Position numbers and translations under genes: made by a program. Of a DNA stretch of 64,000 bases, positions 50,195 through 60,884 are shown one piece after another (the stretch's first letter is position 1; each line of letters begins with the position of its first letter). The notes below the pieces were generated by a model, which saw only the letters and a list, made by a program, of their open reading frames with translations, was not told the DNA's origin and did not search any database. This DNA is from CAZBLK01 sp964492715 (GTDB taxonomy: Bacteria > Bacillota > Clostridia > Lachnospirales > WRBF01): NCBI GenBank assembly GCA_964492715.1, contig CAZBLK010000011.1, positions 1 through 64,000 on the forward strand, read 5' to 3'.

Positions 50195-53100
50195 TTGAAT
50201 AGCAAAAAGAAGTTTTTAAGCCTATTTTTAACTTTAATTTTAGTATCCCACGTTTTTGCACTTGACACTGTGTATGCTTTAAGCGTTACTAACGAGTTAG
50301 CAAACACAAGCACTGCGAGCGGCATTTATGAAATGCTTGGGAACGAGGCAATTAACGAAGAAGACACATCAGAAAATTCATCAGACAACTCATTAGACAA
50401 TCAATTAGAAGAAGTAGACAACCCATTAGAAGAAGTACCTCCAGAAGAAGATTTAGAAGCTATAACAGAAGATGAAAATGATTTTGAGCAAGAGAATGAA
50501 GAACATTTTGTGGAAGCTTTTCCGCAAGATTCATTAATTAATGCGTATAGTTCTGCATTTGCACTAACAAATACTCTTGAGGATATTCAGCAAAGCGCAG
50601 TTTTTCACAAGGAGTATATCGGTGACGACATGGTCTTTAATGGCACTCGTGTTGACCCAATTACACTAAGCGCTGATGAAAAAGCAAAGCTGCAAAGCTT
50701 AGACAAGGGTAGTGTAATTGTAAGGTTTAAAAGCCGTGTACCAACAACGACTACTATCTACCCTGTGTTTTTTACAGCAGGTAAAACAATTGCTACCAAT
50801 AATAACACTGCGGGTACTGCTAACTTTGCTCTGCTTGGCATGAATAACAATGCAACAAACGCTGACGGAACAAGGGGTTTAAGGTTTGACTTCCCAGGCA
50901 ACGGAAGTTCAAGAGGGCCTCTAACTACAGGGTACGGCTCGGGTGACGGCTTATGGCACACGTTTATTTACACAGTAGACACAACTGTCGGCACAAGCGG
51001 TGAAAGGTTTTTTGCACTTGATGGCAAAGCAACTGTAACAACAGCAGGTGCAGGCTTTTTTACAACGGCATATGCACCAGCAACTACGCTTGACATACAA
51101 AACTTTGCAATTGGTGGCCCATTTGCAACATCTACAACTTACACTAAATTTACAGGAGAAATAGCTTTTATAACAATAACTGACAAAGTGCTTACACAAA
51201 GTGAAGCGGCGGCTATATCATTGCCGCAGTACAACTTAAAAGCAACACCACGTTACAGCTCAATAAGGCTTTCGTGGGACAGCGTTTATAACGCAACCTC
51301 ATATACAATTGAAAGAAGCAGTGAGGAAAACGGCACTTTTTCAGTTTTGGCAAGCAATGTAACAACAACTTCCTACATAGACGAAACAGCAGGCGAATAC
51401 CAAACTTATTATTACAGAGTAAAGGCTAACAACGAAAAGGCATTTTGTGCGCCTGTGTGCAATGAAACTCCTACAGGTTTTCAAACAATAAAAGACACAG
51501 CGGTGTTTGTTAAGGAATATTCAAGTGGTGAAGGCACATTTAACGGCACTGCCGCTGATATTGTGCAATTAACACCAGACCAGCAGTCTGCATTTGCAAA
51601 CCTTGATAAAGGCACTGTAATTGTTAAATTTAAAACTACACAAACAGGTGGTGCTACTTACCCTGTTTTGGTAGGTGCTGGCAATTTTGGAAGCGGCAAT
51701 ACAGCACCTGCTAACGGTGCCTCAACACCGGCAATTACTGCTAACAATGCTTATATTTCTTTAAACAATCAATCTACTGGCAATAAATCACTTAGGTATG
51801 ACTTCCCAGGGGACAGGTTTTCTCGGTTGGGCTTGCCGTTAACAGGCTACACCTCTAGCAATGGAGTGTGGCACACGTTTGCATACTCGGCAGACACAAC
51901 AGTTAACAAAACAACGCCAGACCAAGCTAACGGTACAAAAATAGTTGCTTTTGACGGCACGGCATCAGCTCAAGAAAACGGAGCAGGCTTTTTTAAAAAC
52001 ACAAACGCAAACGTAAGCTTAAACCCAACAGCAATTTCAATTGGCGGGCCTACAAATACAACCACAAATTTTATTAACTTTATCGGTAACATTGAGTATG
52101 TAATTATATCGCCAGAATATCTTACACAGTCAGAAATGGCGGCTATAACTACAGCTAATGTAGTTACCGAAATAACAAACGTAAATGCAAAACCAAACTT
52201 TAATACAATTACACTTACATGGCAATCAAGCGTGCCTAACGTTGCGTACCAAGTGTTAAGGTCGTCCGAAGAACAAGGCACTTTTACAAGCATAGGCACA
52301 ATAACATCTAGCACACAAAATTATACATACAAAGACACTACTGCCGGTGAAGAAGCAACATGGTTTTATAAAATAAAATCATCAGCAGGGGCAGAATCGC
52401 AGGTGTTTACAAATTTACAACCTACGGGTATGCAAGCTGTAAAGGACAATTCTGTGGTGTATATAGAGCTTTCGGACACAGATAAAGTGTTCGACGGAAC
52501 AAAGGTACTTGATGCACGCAACAAAATTTCTGATATAACAGCACTAAGCAACCTTACAAGCGGCAGTGTAATTGTGAAGTACAAGCCAGCAAGCTATACG
52601 TCAAACAACCCTGTGCTTGTTGCAATGGGCTCCGACAGCACAACAAACTACGGTGCGGTGCTTTTGACAGGCTCGGACGCAAACGACAGGCGTATACGCA
52701 CAGATTTTAACGGATACAGGCTTAACACAGGAACAACTGCTTCCTATAATTATGCAAACCAAAAATGGAACACCACTGTTTACAGTGTAAACAACAGCAC
52801 AAGCACTAATAACCTTGTAAGAGCAAACAATGGCTTGGGCGAAGCAATTTCTGTAGCCGCAGCCACAAAGTTCTTTTTAAACGACGCCAACTTTTCTTCA
52901 AGCGGAGCATTTTATAATATCGGCGGTCACTCGGCAAACTTAGCTGGCAGTGGAGGAACTGGCACAGCAAAGTTTGCAGGCGAAATTGAGTACGTTTTGG
53001 TAACTAAAGAACCGTTTGACTTAGACGAGGCAACGGCAATTACAAAACCTACTACTTCTACTAAAAACGACATTACAAAGCTTTTTGATGATTCACCTGA

Positions 53101-56100
53101 CAATACATGGGTATTTACAGGCTCATCAGAAATTTCGTCAAGCTCGCAAAATATAGGCGGAGCTAGAACGTTTATTGGTCATTTTGAGGAATATATTAGG
53201 TGGAACTTGCAGGCTGGAAGTGTTTTTAAACGCCAGCGTTACGTAATAAACACAGCAAAAGCAGGGCTTACCGTTTCCGAAATAAACGACAATTTTGATA
53301 CACATGTTAAAAAGTATAAGCCTAAAGCTGTGGCTGTCATGGTTGATAAAAAGGATTTTTCAACTGACATTTCAAGCTTTAAGGCATCTTTACAAGGCAT
53401 AGTAGACAAAATTTATGCAATGAATGCAGTACCTGTATTTATAACACCTTATAAGACAAATGATGCTTCAATAAATTTGCAAATTGAAGGCATTATTAAT
53501 GCAATGAACGCAGTAGCATCTAATAACGCTGACATTCTTTTGGTTAACATTTATGCAAGTGCAAACACAGTGCAGTACCTAAACAGTAACAACACTATAA
53601 ACGCAAATGGTCATTTGGCTGTTGCAAACGAATTAATTGGGGCTACGTGCGGTGGAACATTTAACCCAGCGGGCTTTGGTACAGAAGTTGTAGACAAAGT
53701 TGTTATTAACGCAAACAAAGCACCAACCGTTACAGTAGGAAGCGACGGCACTTCGCTTTCTGTTCAAATGCCTAGTGATTACGGCAGTACAGTATTGTAT
53801 AGGTATGAGTTAACGTTAGACGGCACGTATTCTATTAAAGATACAGTAAACCAAAAAGCTTTTGCAATTAATAACTTGCAAGCGGATAAATCGTATGTGC
53901 TTAAAACATACGCAATTATTTCATCGAATAATGAACAAAAATTGCAAACTGTACAAGGTGTTATTACAGCAGGCAATGCTTCAACAGCAATTCCTCACCC
54001 GGAAAAAGGAACAATGCCTTCTGACTTAGCGGCAAAATGGAACAGTAGCGCACCTATGACATGGCTGTTTATAGGCGACAGCATTACGCACGGTGCGGCA
54101 CACACATATGGCTATGACAGTGTTCCACAGTTGTTTGAAAAGTTTTTGGCAGAAGAAGGGCGTGCGAATGATATTATTATAAACGCCGCTGTTTCAAGCG
54201 CAAACGCAAGCACAGGCACAGAAGGTACGCTTAACCCAAGCTATAAGCCTTATAGGCTTGACAGGTACTTAGACAGTGACCCAAGCGGCACAAAAGCGGA
54301 CGTTGTTGTAATAATGCTTGGCACTAATGACGCTGTTTTGTCGGGTATGACAGACACAGTGTTTAGAACAAACATTGAAACTATAGTTAACCAAGTAAGA
54401 GCAGCAGGTGCAATACCTATACTAAGGGCGGCAAACCCTGTTAACAAAAGCATAAACAGCGGAACACGTGCTGCAAACATGCCTGCTTATATTCAAAGAA
54501 TAAGAGAAGTTGCAAGCCAAAAGGACGTACTGTTAATTGACCATTTTGAAGAATGGACGCAATTAATGGCAGGTGATATGCCTTTCTTGATAAACACAGC
54601 CGCAAACAAAACTTGGCTGAATGATGCGCTTCACCCAAATGCAAACGGTCAGTTGAACATGGTAAAGGCTATTATCAATAAAATAGGAAAATATAACGAA
54701 AACAGCATAATAGCTAATTTGTCATACAAATATTCCATGATACCAACGGTTTCTTCGGTAGACGTAACGCAGTTTATAACAGCAACCGAAAGCGGTTTTA
54801 AGCTAAACGTAGCGGCACTTCAAGCAGCTACAGCACAAACGCTGGACAGTGCAACTATAACTGTGTCTGAAAACTTAACAAGCCAGAAGGTGTTTTCAGT
54901 AACGACAAAAGACATGACAGCAACTGAGCTTGAAATTTTTGGGCTTGAAAGCAATTGTTTTTACCCTGTAAAAGTTTCGGCTACGCATAAAACTGCCAAT
55001 GATGCTGGTATGCCAGTTACGTTTGCTACCAAAAATATTCAAACTTTGCAAAAGGTTGACAATACAAACGTAGTTGCATTAACTACACTGATAACAAAGC
55101 CGCCTTTTACGGTGGGCAGTGAATACGGCACATTAAACTATAGCAAGTTAAACGTACCACAGGCGAATGTTACATACAGCCTTGTTTCGGGCGCAGGAGA
55201 TAATAATAACATGCTCTTTAGCGTTAATAACGATAAGCTTGTTATTAAAGGCGCTATTCACCAAGGCTCTCAATACACAATTAGGGTAAGGGCTACGGTA
55301 AATGGTGAAAGCTACGAAACTCCGCTAGTTATAAAAACAGGGTTGGAGGACAACTTAATTTACTACAACCGTGAAATTATGCTTGATAACGTATCCAAAG
55401 CAATTGAGTTTTCGCCTGAATTGTTCAATACAATGAAAACCCTTGAAGATATTACTGTTGTTGTTCAGTTTAAGCAAACAAACACAGGTGCTTATGGTGC
55501 TTTGTTTAGCCTTAGCAACGAAAACAATGCAAATGTGCATTTTAATTTATTGGCTAAGGGTTCAGAGTTTGCAATGCAAATTAGGGGGGTATCACCTGAC
55601 ATTGATAATAAAGTAGGCTCTGCGTTCCCGGCACCTTTTAAGTCGGGTGAGCTTAATACGCTTGCGTTTAAAGCAAAAAGCGGAGAAGGCTACAAAACTT
55701 TTGTAAACGGTGTGATTACTGACACAATTACAAAAACTGGTGTGGATTATAAGTTTGTTGACGACATTCCTGACTTAACTACTGGGCACATAGGAAAAAC
55801 AAAGCGTGCGACTTCGGGAACAAATGCTGACTCATACCCATTTTTGGGCATTATTGCCGAAATTAAGGTGTATAACATAGCATTAGACGACAACGACTTA
55901 CTAGAAGCAACAAGTGTAACAAAAAAGCCAAGCTTTTCTTTTGAAGACAACCACATAAACCTGTTTAATGCGTTTATGTCGGCAAGAAACACAAGCGTAA
56001 GCAAGGCTGATAACGCAGGCGCAAACTATTTCCGCATTCCGTCGCTTTTGTCAACAAAAAAAGGCAGTGTTATTGCCGCTATTGATGCACGCTTCGGCGG

Positions 56101-59100
56101 AACGACAGACTCGGCAAACAACATTGACATAACAGTAAGAACAAGGCAACCAGGAAGCAGCACTTGGACGGACGCCGCATTGCCAGCGTACTTTGGTGAT
56201 TTTGATAATAGCAGCTATGTTTTGCCTGGCTCAAACATACCTACTTTTAACAGTGCGTCTTATATAGACCCAATTTTGTTAGAGGATAAAACCATTAACG
56301 AAAACGGCAGAATATTTATGATGATTGATGCCTTTCCGTCTAAAACAGGCAACACAGCCTCATCACCGCAAAAATTTGTGGCAGGAACAGGCTTTATTTC
56401 AATTGACGGAGAAAAGAAGTATTGGCTGCTAAAGAAGCAAGGCGAAACAGGCTACAACTACTATTTTAATGCAATTGACGTTGAGTCGGACGGCATGAGA
56501 ACGATATACAAAGTAAGCGACAATACGCCAATTGCAGAGTACAGAGTAAACGCAATGTATGAGCTTGTTAAAAACGGAACAGCCCTTACAGTACCGCAAA
56601 AGAAGGCAACGTTAAGCGGCACTACACTTTCGCAAACAGGGTTTTCAGGTGGCAATGTTCCAATGAACATAATGTACGACACAGCCGACTTTACAGTTTT
56701 GCCAACAAGCTACCTGTACTTGTTTTATAGTGACGACCAAGGTGTTACATGGTCCGCCCCGAAAAATATTACAGGGTATGTTAAGCCGGAAGCTGCTGAA
56801 TCAGCATTCTTTGGCGTAGGCCCTGGTGTAGGGTTGCAAATTAAAAACGGTACTTATGCAGGAAGGCTTGTGTTTACAGTATACGGCCCATCATGCAGAA
56901 CAATTTACAGCGACGACCACGGTGTAACGTGGAATACGGGCACAAGCCCTCAATTTTCTACAGCAGAGCTTGGGCAAATGACAGAGTCACAAATAATTGA
57001 ACTTCCAGACGGCTCTTTAAGGGTTTTTGCAAGAACTTCAAATGTAGGAAGAATTTCATACGCAACAAGCCTTGACGGTGGAGCAACATGGTCAAACGGT
57101 AAGCTTGACAGCAATTTGGCTTTAACTGGTGGAAGCGGTTGCCAACTTTCAATTATTAATTACAGTAAGCTTATTGACGGCAAGCCAGCAGTAATTTTAT
57201 CTTCGCCTACAGCAGCAAGCCGAACAAATGGCTCGATAAGAATTGGCTTAATAGAAGACACTGGCAAAAGCGGCATAGATAAGTATGAAATTGTTTGGAA
57301 GTATGAAAAGAAAATTATAACAAATGCTCCTGGGGTTACAGGAAATGACTTTTTTGCATATTCCTGTTTAACAGAACTTTCTGACGGAAGTATAGCCATT
57401 TTGTATGAAAATACAAATTCTGTAAACCCGTTGGAAGATGCTATACGGTATGCAGAATATACACTTGAAGATTTAACAAAGCACAGGTTTACACCGTTAA
57501 ATGCAACAGGCAGTATTATTTTGGCATCAGCAGGAAGAACAGGAAGCAACTATAACGTAACCGTAAAACTTGCATTTAATGGCGGCGTTGTAATGTCTAA
57601 TGCTGAATGCTTAAATATTACGTATAACGGATTTACTGCAAAAATGAGTTTGCTTGAAAGCAGTGCTGATAAAAGCGAGTTTACTTACACATATTCAATA
57701 CCAAATGCTGAAAACATTGACTTTGAAGTAAGCTTAGACAGCGGCACTACAATTTACTTGCAGTCGGGCGCATTAGTAAACAACAGTTCAATTTTACCTC
57801 TTAGCCTAAATACAGGTACTGCTTACGTGCCAGTTGAAAGAGTAGTAGTAAACCCAGAAACATTGTCACTTAGCATAGGCGACGAAGCTTCTTTGGAAGC
57901 CGACGTTTACCCGGAAAATGCAACAAACTCTGCTGTAGTGTGGAGCAGTAGCAACGAAAGCGTTGCAACCGTAAATGAGTGGGGCGTTGTATTTGCAGTT
58001 GGGCAAGGTTCGGCAATTATAACGGCTTCTACAGTTGAAGGTGATAACCACAATTTCTGTTACGTAACAGTTGGTGCAAATTCATCACCTGCTGATAAGG
58101 AAAGCCTTAATAATATTATAACGCTTGCTGAAAGCAAAACAGAAGCAGACTACACAGCTGACAGCTGGGCTATGCTGCTATTTGCACTTGATACGGCAAG
58201 GGTAATAAGTGCTAACGGAAGCGCAACGCAAGAAGAGGTTGACAACGCTTATAATGAGTTATACTCAGCAATAAGCGGCTTAGTTCTGTCACAGAGAATT
58301 GATAAAACCGCTTTAAACAGTTTGATAGATACGGCATTGCGTAAGGTGCAAGCAGACTACACTGCAAGCAGTTGGGCAGTGTTTGAAAGTGCATTGTCTG
58401 GGGCAAGGGCAGTTAGCAACAATGCCAGTGCTACTCAAACGCAAGTTGAGGTTGACAACGCTTATAATGAATTACAATCAGCTATAAGTAGCTTAGTTTT
58501 ATCACAAAGAATTGATAAAACCGCTTTAAACAGTTTGATAGATACGGCATTGCGTAAGGTGCAAGCAGACTACACTGCAAGCAGTTGGGCAGTGTTTGAA
58601 AGTGCATTGTCTGGGGCAAGGGCAGTTAGCAACAATGCCAGTGCTACTCAAACGCAAGTTGAGGTTGACAACGCTTATAATGAATTACAATCAGCTATAA
58701 GTAGCTTAGTTTTATCACAAAGAATTGATAAAACCGCTTTAAACAGTTTGATAGATACGGCATTGCGTAAGGTGCAAGCAGACTACACTGCAAGCAGTTG
58801 GGCAGTGTTTGAAAGTGCATTGTCTGGGGCAAGGGCAGTGAGCAACAATGCAAGCGCTACTCAAACAGAAATTGATAATGCCAAAGTTGCTTTGGAAACA
58901 GCAATGCGAGGTTTGGTAGCAATACCAAAACCGCCTGTAAATAATTCAACAAATACAGACGAAAGCACCGACAACAGTGGGACAGGAAATCAAAGCACAA
59001 CAACATTAAACGAAACAACAACGCCTGCTGTTGAAAGCAGTACCGAAAAGCCTGCTGCGTCAATTACACACAGCTTAACAAAGTATGATGACGATAATTC

Positions 59101-60298
59101 TACTTTATCAAGCACTTTAACGGTTCAAGGTACTGTTAAAGGCAGTGGTGTTACAGCTGAAATTAGTAATGATGTGGTAAACAAATTGATTGATGAGTCA
59201 AACAATAATTTAAGCAATGAAATAAATAAAGGAAGAAATGCAAGCATTGAACAAGTTATAGAGATTAATGTTCTCCTTAAAAATGGTGTTAACAAATCAG
59301 AGATAACAATACCTGTTGATGCAGTTAAAGCAATTGCTAATATGAGCAATGCAAAATTAAAAGTTACAATGGTTGCGTCAATTACCTTTGACAAAAAAGC
59401 TTTAAATGTAATTACCAGCGAAGCAAAGTCAAAAATAACTATTTCTTCTGCATTGCTTGAAGATTTAACGCAAGCACAAAAGTCGGCTTTAGCCGAAGGG
59501 CTAAAAGTAAGACCTATTTATGACTTTTCGGTAACAAACGAACGTGGCAAAGTGTCCGATTTTAAGGGCGGTAACGCATATGTTACTGTTCCATACAAAT
59601 TGAAGCCAAATGAAAATGCAGGAAGTGTAGTGCTTTATCATTTGAGCGAAAGCGGCAAGCTTAAACCTGTTCAAAGTGCTTACATTGACGGAAAGGTTGT
59701 AGCAAGGCTAAAGCATTTTTCAAACTTTATTATAGGGTATAACAAGGTTAATTATGCTGGTGTACCTAATGATGCTTGGTATAAAAATGCAGTTGATTTT
59801 GCGGCTGCACGGCAAGTTATTAGCACAGACGAAAGCTCAAAATTCATTGGCGGCGCAAACATTACAAGAGCAGAATTTGCGGCTATGTTGTGCAAAGCAC
59901 TGGATATACAACAACTTAACACAGGCGAAAACTTCAACGATGCCAGCGAAAGCCAATATGTGGGATACTTGGCGGCTATAAAACAGCTTGGAATTTCAAG
60001 CGGTGTTGGGGGCGGAAACTTTGCACCTAACAAAATTATTACTCGTGAGGAAATGCTGACATTGCTTTACAGTGCGCTGAATAAGGTTGAAGGACGGGTG
60101 AAGCAAAGTGGTACAAGCGGCACTTTGTTTGCCGATTATAATGATGCCTCAGATTGGTCAAAAAATGCAATAAATTATTTTGTGGAAAACAAAGTGATAA
60201 ATGGCTACAATAACCGTTTATATCCAAAGGATTATGCAACAAAAGCAACTGCTGTACAGGTGATTTATGGCACAATTGTTATGAGGTTGTTTTTGTAG
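50195..60298 (+). CDS. Giant S-layer-anchored sialidase with SGNH esterase and lectin domains (B)
   Basis: A 3367-residue paralogue of A. TTG start, six bases after GGGGGTG; signal peptide MNSKKKFLSLFLTLILVS then cut near V-F-A or V-Y-A. Domains: acidic stretch 55-110; LamG-like about 130-340; Fn3 348-430; LamG 432-660; Fn3 660-740; LamG 745-950; degenerate SGNH 955-1150 (lacks the G-x-N-D block and the His); Fn3-like; intact-looking SGNH 1285-1500 (Ser1296 in G-D-S-I, Asp1477-A-L-His1480); cadherin-like; LamG/CBM40-like 1717-1910; GH33 sialidase 1920-2410 with F-R-I-P 1946-1949, Asp boxes at 2179, 2239 and 2292, probable nucleophile Tyr2389; Big2 2548-2628; four FIVAR repeats 2632-2910; S/T linker; the same unknown domain as in A; three SLH domains. 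Likely role as for A, with different stalk and binding modules. No cytoplasmic sialic acid catabolism genes lie in the window. Confidence 0.85.
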   Translation: MNSKKKFLSLFLTLILVSHVFALDTVYALSVTNELANTSTASGIYEMLGNEAINEEDTSENSSDNSLDNQLEEVDNPLEEVPPEEDLEAITEDENDFEQENEEHFVEAFPQDSLINAYSSAFALTNTLEDIQQSAVFHKEYIGDDMVFNGTRVDPITLSADEKAKLQSLDKGSVIVRFKSRVPTTTTIYPVFFTAGKTIATNNNTAGTANFALLGMNNNATNADGTRGLRFDFPGNGSSRGPLTTGYGSGDGLWHTFIYTVDTTVGTSGERFFALDGKATVTTAGAGFFTTAYAPATTLDIQNFAIGGPFATSTTYTKFTGEIAFITITDKVLTQSEAAAISLPQYNLKATPRYSSIRLSWDSVYNATSYTIERSSEENGTFSVLASNVTTTSYIDETAGEYQTYYYRVKANNEKAFCAPVCNETPTGFQTIKDTAVFVKEYSSGEGTFNGTAADIVQLTPDQQSAFANLDKGTVIVKFKTTQTGGATYPVLVGAGNFGSGNTAPANGASTPAITANNAYISLNNQSTGNKSLRYDFPGDRFSRLGLPLTGYTSSNGVWHTFAYSADTTVNKTTPDQANGTKIVAFDGTASAQENGAGFFKNTNANVSLNPTAISIGGPTNTTTNFINFIGNIEYVIISPEYLTQSEMAAITTANVVTEITNVNAKPNFNTITLTWQSSVPNVAYQVLRSSEEQGTFTSIGTITSSTQNYTYKDTTAGEEATWFYKIKSSAGAESQVFTNLQPTGMQAVKDNSVVYIELSDTDKVFDGTKVLDARNKISDITALSNLTSGSVIVKYKPASYTSNNPVLVAMGSDSTTNYGAVLLTGSDANDRRIRTDFNGYRLNTGTTASYNYANQKWNTTVYSVNNSTSTNNLVRANNGLGEAISVAAATKFFLNDANFSSSGAFYNIGGHSANLAGSGGTGTAKFAGEIEYVLVTKEPFDLDEATAITKPTTSTKNDITKLFDDSPDNTWVFTGSSEISSSSQNIGGARTFIGHFEEYIRWNLQAGSVFKRQRYVINTAKAGLTVSEINDNFDTHVKKYKPKAVAVMVDKKDFSTDISSFKASLQGIVDKIYAMNAVPVFITPYKTNDASINLQIEGIINAMNAVASNNADILLVNIYASANTVQYLNSNNTINANGHLAVANELIGATCGGTFNPAGFGTEVVDKVVINANKAPTVTVGSDGTSLSVQMPSDYGSTVLYRYELTLDGTYSIKDTVNQKAFAINNLQADKSYVLKTYAIISSNNEQKLQTVQGVITAGNASTAIPHPEKGTMPSDLAAKWNSSAPMTWLFIGDSITHGAAHTYGYDSVPQLFEKFLAEEGRANDIIINAAVSSANASTGTEGTLNPSYKPYRLDRYLDSDPSGTKADVVVIMLGTNDAVLSGMTDTVFRTNIETIVNQVRAAGAIPILRAANPVNKSINSGTRAANMPAYIQRIREVASQKDVLLIDHFEEWTQLMAGDMPFLINTAANKTWLNDALHPNANGQLNMVKAIINKIGKYNENSIIANLSYKYSMIPTVSSVDVTQFITATESGFKLNVAALQAATAQTLDSATITVSENLTSQKVFSVTTKDMTATELEIFGLESNCFYPVKVSATHKTANDAGMPVTFATKNIQTLQKVDNTNVVALTTLITKPPFTVGSEYGTLNYSKLNVPQANVTYSLVSGAGDNNNMLFSVNNDKLVIKGAIHQGSQYTIRVRATVNGESYETPLVIKTGLEDNLIYYNREIMLDNVSKAIEFSPELFNTMKTLEDITVVVQFKQTNTGAYGALFSLSNENNANVHFNLLAKGSEFAMQIRGVSPDIDNKVGSAFPAPFKSGELNTLAFKAKSGEGYKTFVNGVITDTITKTGVDYKFVDDIPDLTTGHIGKTKRATSGTNADSYPFLGIIAEIKVYNIALDDNDLLEATSVTKKPSFSFEDNHINLFNAFMSARNTSVSKADNAGANYFRIPSLLSTKKGSVIAAIDARFGGTTDSANNIDITVRTRQPGSSTWTDAALPAYFGDFDNSSYVLPGSNIPTFNSASYIDPILLEDKTINENGRIFMMIDAFPSKTGNTASSPQKFVAGTGFISIDGEKKYWLLKKQGETGYNYYFNAIDVESDGMRTIYKVSDNTPIAEYRVNAMYELVKNGTALTVPQKKATLSGTTLSQTGFSGGNVPMNIMYDTADFTVLPTSYLYLFYSDDQGVTWSAPKNITGYVKPEAAESAFFGVGPGVGLQIKNGTYAGRLVFTVYGPSCRTIYSDDHGVTWNTGTSPQFSTAELGQMTESQIIELPDGSLRVFARTSNVGRISYATSLDGGATWSNGKLDSNLALTGGSGCQLSIINYSKLIDGKPAVILSSPTAASRTNGSIRIGLIEDTGKSGIDKYEIVWKYEKKIITNAPGVTGNDFFAYSCLTELSDGSIAILYENTNSVNPLEDAIRYAEYTLEDLTKHRFTPLNATGSIILASAGRTGSNYNVTVKLAFNGGVVMSNAECLNITYNGFTAKMSLLESSADKSEFTYTYSIPNAENIDFEVSLDSGTTIYLQSGALVNNSSILPLSLNTGTAYVPVERVVVNPETLSLSIGDEASLEADVYPENATNSAVVWSSSNESVATVNEWGVVFAVGQGSAIITASTVEGDNHNFCYVTVGANSSPADKESLNNIITLAESKTEADYTADSWAMLLFALDTARVISANGSATQEEVDNAYNELYSAISGLVLSQRIDKTALNSLIDTALRKVQADYTASSWAVFESALSGARAVSNNASATQTQVEVDNAYNELQSAISSLVLSQRIDKTALNSLIDTALRKVQADYTASSWAVFESALSGARAVSNNASATQTQVEVDNAYNELQSAISSLVLSQRIDKTALNSLIDTALRKVQADYTASSWAVFESALSGARAVSNNASATQTEIDNAKVALETAMRGLVAIPKPPVNNSTNTDESTDNSGTGNQSTTTLNETTTPAVESSTEKPAASITHSLTKYDDDNSTLSSTLTVQGTVKGSGVTAEISNDVVNKLIDESNNNLSNEINKGRNASIEQVIEINVLLKNGVNKSEITIPVDAVKAIANMSNAKLKVTMVASITFDKKALNVITSEAKSKITISSALLEDLTQAQKSALAEGLKVRPIYDFSVTNERGKVSDFKGGNAYVTVPYKLKPNENAGSVVLYHLSESGKLKPVQSAYIDGKVVARLKHFSNFIIGYNKVNYAGVPNDAWYKNAVDFAAARQVISTDESSKFIGGANITRAEFAAMLCKALDIQQLNTGENFNDASESQYVGYLAAIKQLGISSGVGGGNFAPNKIITREEMLTLLYSALNKVEGRVKQSGTSGTLFADYNDASDWSKNAINYFVENKVINGYNNRLYPKDYATKATAVQVIYGTIVMRLFL
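58088..58926 (+). repeat. Four FIVAR repeats in protein B, three nearly identical
   Basis: The near-identical units recur with a 213-base period (for instance at 58301, 58514 and 58727). The two complete middle units seem identical at the DNA level, and the last diverges at its end; the first unit (from 58088) is older and more different. Confidence 0.9.
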
Positions 60299-60306
60299 AT
60301 AAAAAG

Positions 60307-60339
60307 TTAGGCTGAATATCATTGCGGTGTTCAGCCTAA
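60307..60339 (+). terminator. Hairpin after giant gene B
   Basis: TTAGGCTGAA (60307-60316) is inverted as TTCAGCCTAA (60330-60339). The T run is weak (TGATTATTT), so termination strength is uncertain. Confidence 0.5.
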
Positions 60340-60405
60340 TGATTATTTGGGGGTATTTTACGTTGTAGTTAAAGGGTGGAATTGATGTATAATACAATAA
60401 GAAAA

Positions 60406-60432
60406 GCTCACAGGATAATGTGAGCCTTTTTT
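60406..60432 (+). terminator. Rho-independent terminator
   Basis: GCTCACA (60406-60412) and TGTGAGC (60419-60425), followed by C and TTTTTT. It backs up the weaker hairpin 70 bases before it. Confidence 0.75.
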
Positions 60433-60529
60433 AAAAACGGAGAAAGCCGCATATGAATTGTTAGCCTACAAATTTTCATTAAAATATTATAAAGCAGTAC
60501 AATAGCGGTTGTCCCTAAAGACGTGTTAA

Positions 60530-60742
60530 GCTCAAAAATATGATAAAAATGGCAATGAAACTTACTATATAGGAGTTATAAATACCAAAGGTGAGATTGT
60601 TATTCCGCAACAACAATGGGATATCCATGACGATTTTGCTACTATCACAAATCAATATTTTTTATCCGAAGGCATAATGTGGGTGTACAGCGGCGAAACG
60701 AAGGATGGCAAATATAGTTTAATTATCATTAGTAAGTCGTAA
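60530..60742 (+). pseudogene. Remnant of a WG-repeat-like gene
   Basis: After an in-frame TAA at 60527, codons run to a stop at 60740-60742 and give Y-D-K-N-G-N-E-T-Y-Y-I-G-V-I-N-T-K-G-E-I-V-I-P, then I-M-W-V-Y-S-G-E-T-K-D-G-K-Y-S-L-I. The pattern G-V-I-N-T-K-G-E-I-V-I-P is that of WG-repeat proteins. No start codon or ribosome site is found, so only the 3' end of a gene is left. A hairpin terminator follows. Confidence 0.55.
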
Positions 60743-60759
60743 ATATTTGTAGACTATAA

Positions 60760-60796
60760 AAAAATCAAGGTTGATTGCCTTGATTTTTCATGTTTT
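60760..60796 (+). terminator. Terminator after the WG-like remnant
   Basis: AAAAATCAAGG (60760-60770) is inverted as CCTTGATTTTT (60778-60788), followed by CATGTTTTTT. Confidence 0.75.
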
Positions 60797-60884
60797 TTGA
60801 GTACAATAATAAAATTAGCTACTATTTTAAGAATAGTGTCATAAGTTTTTCTCTGATTTATTTCTGTAAAGAGGGGTGCATTTT

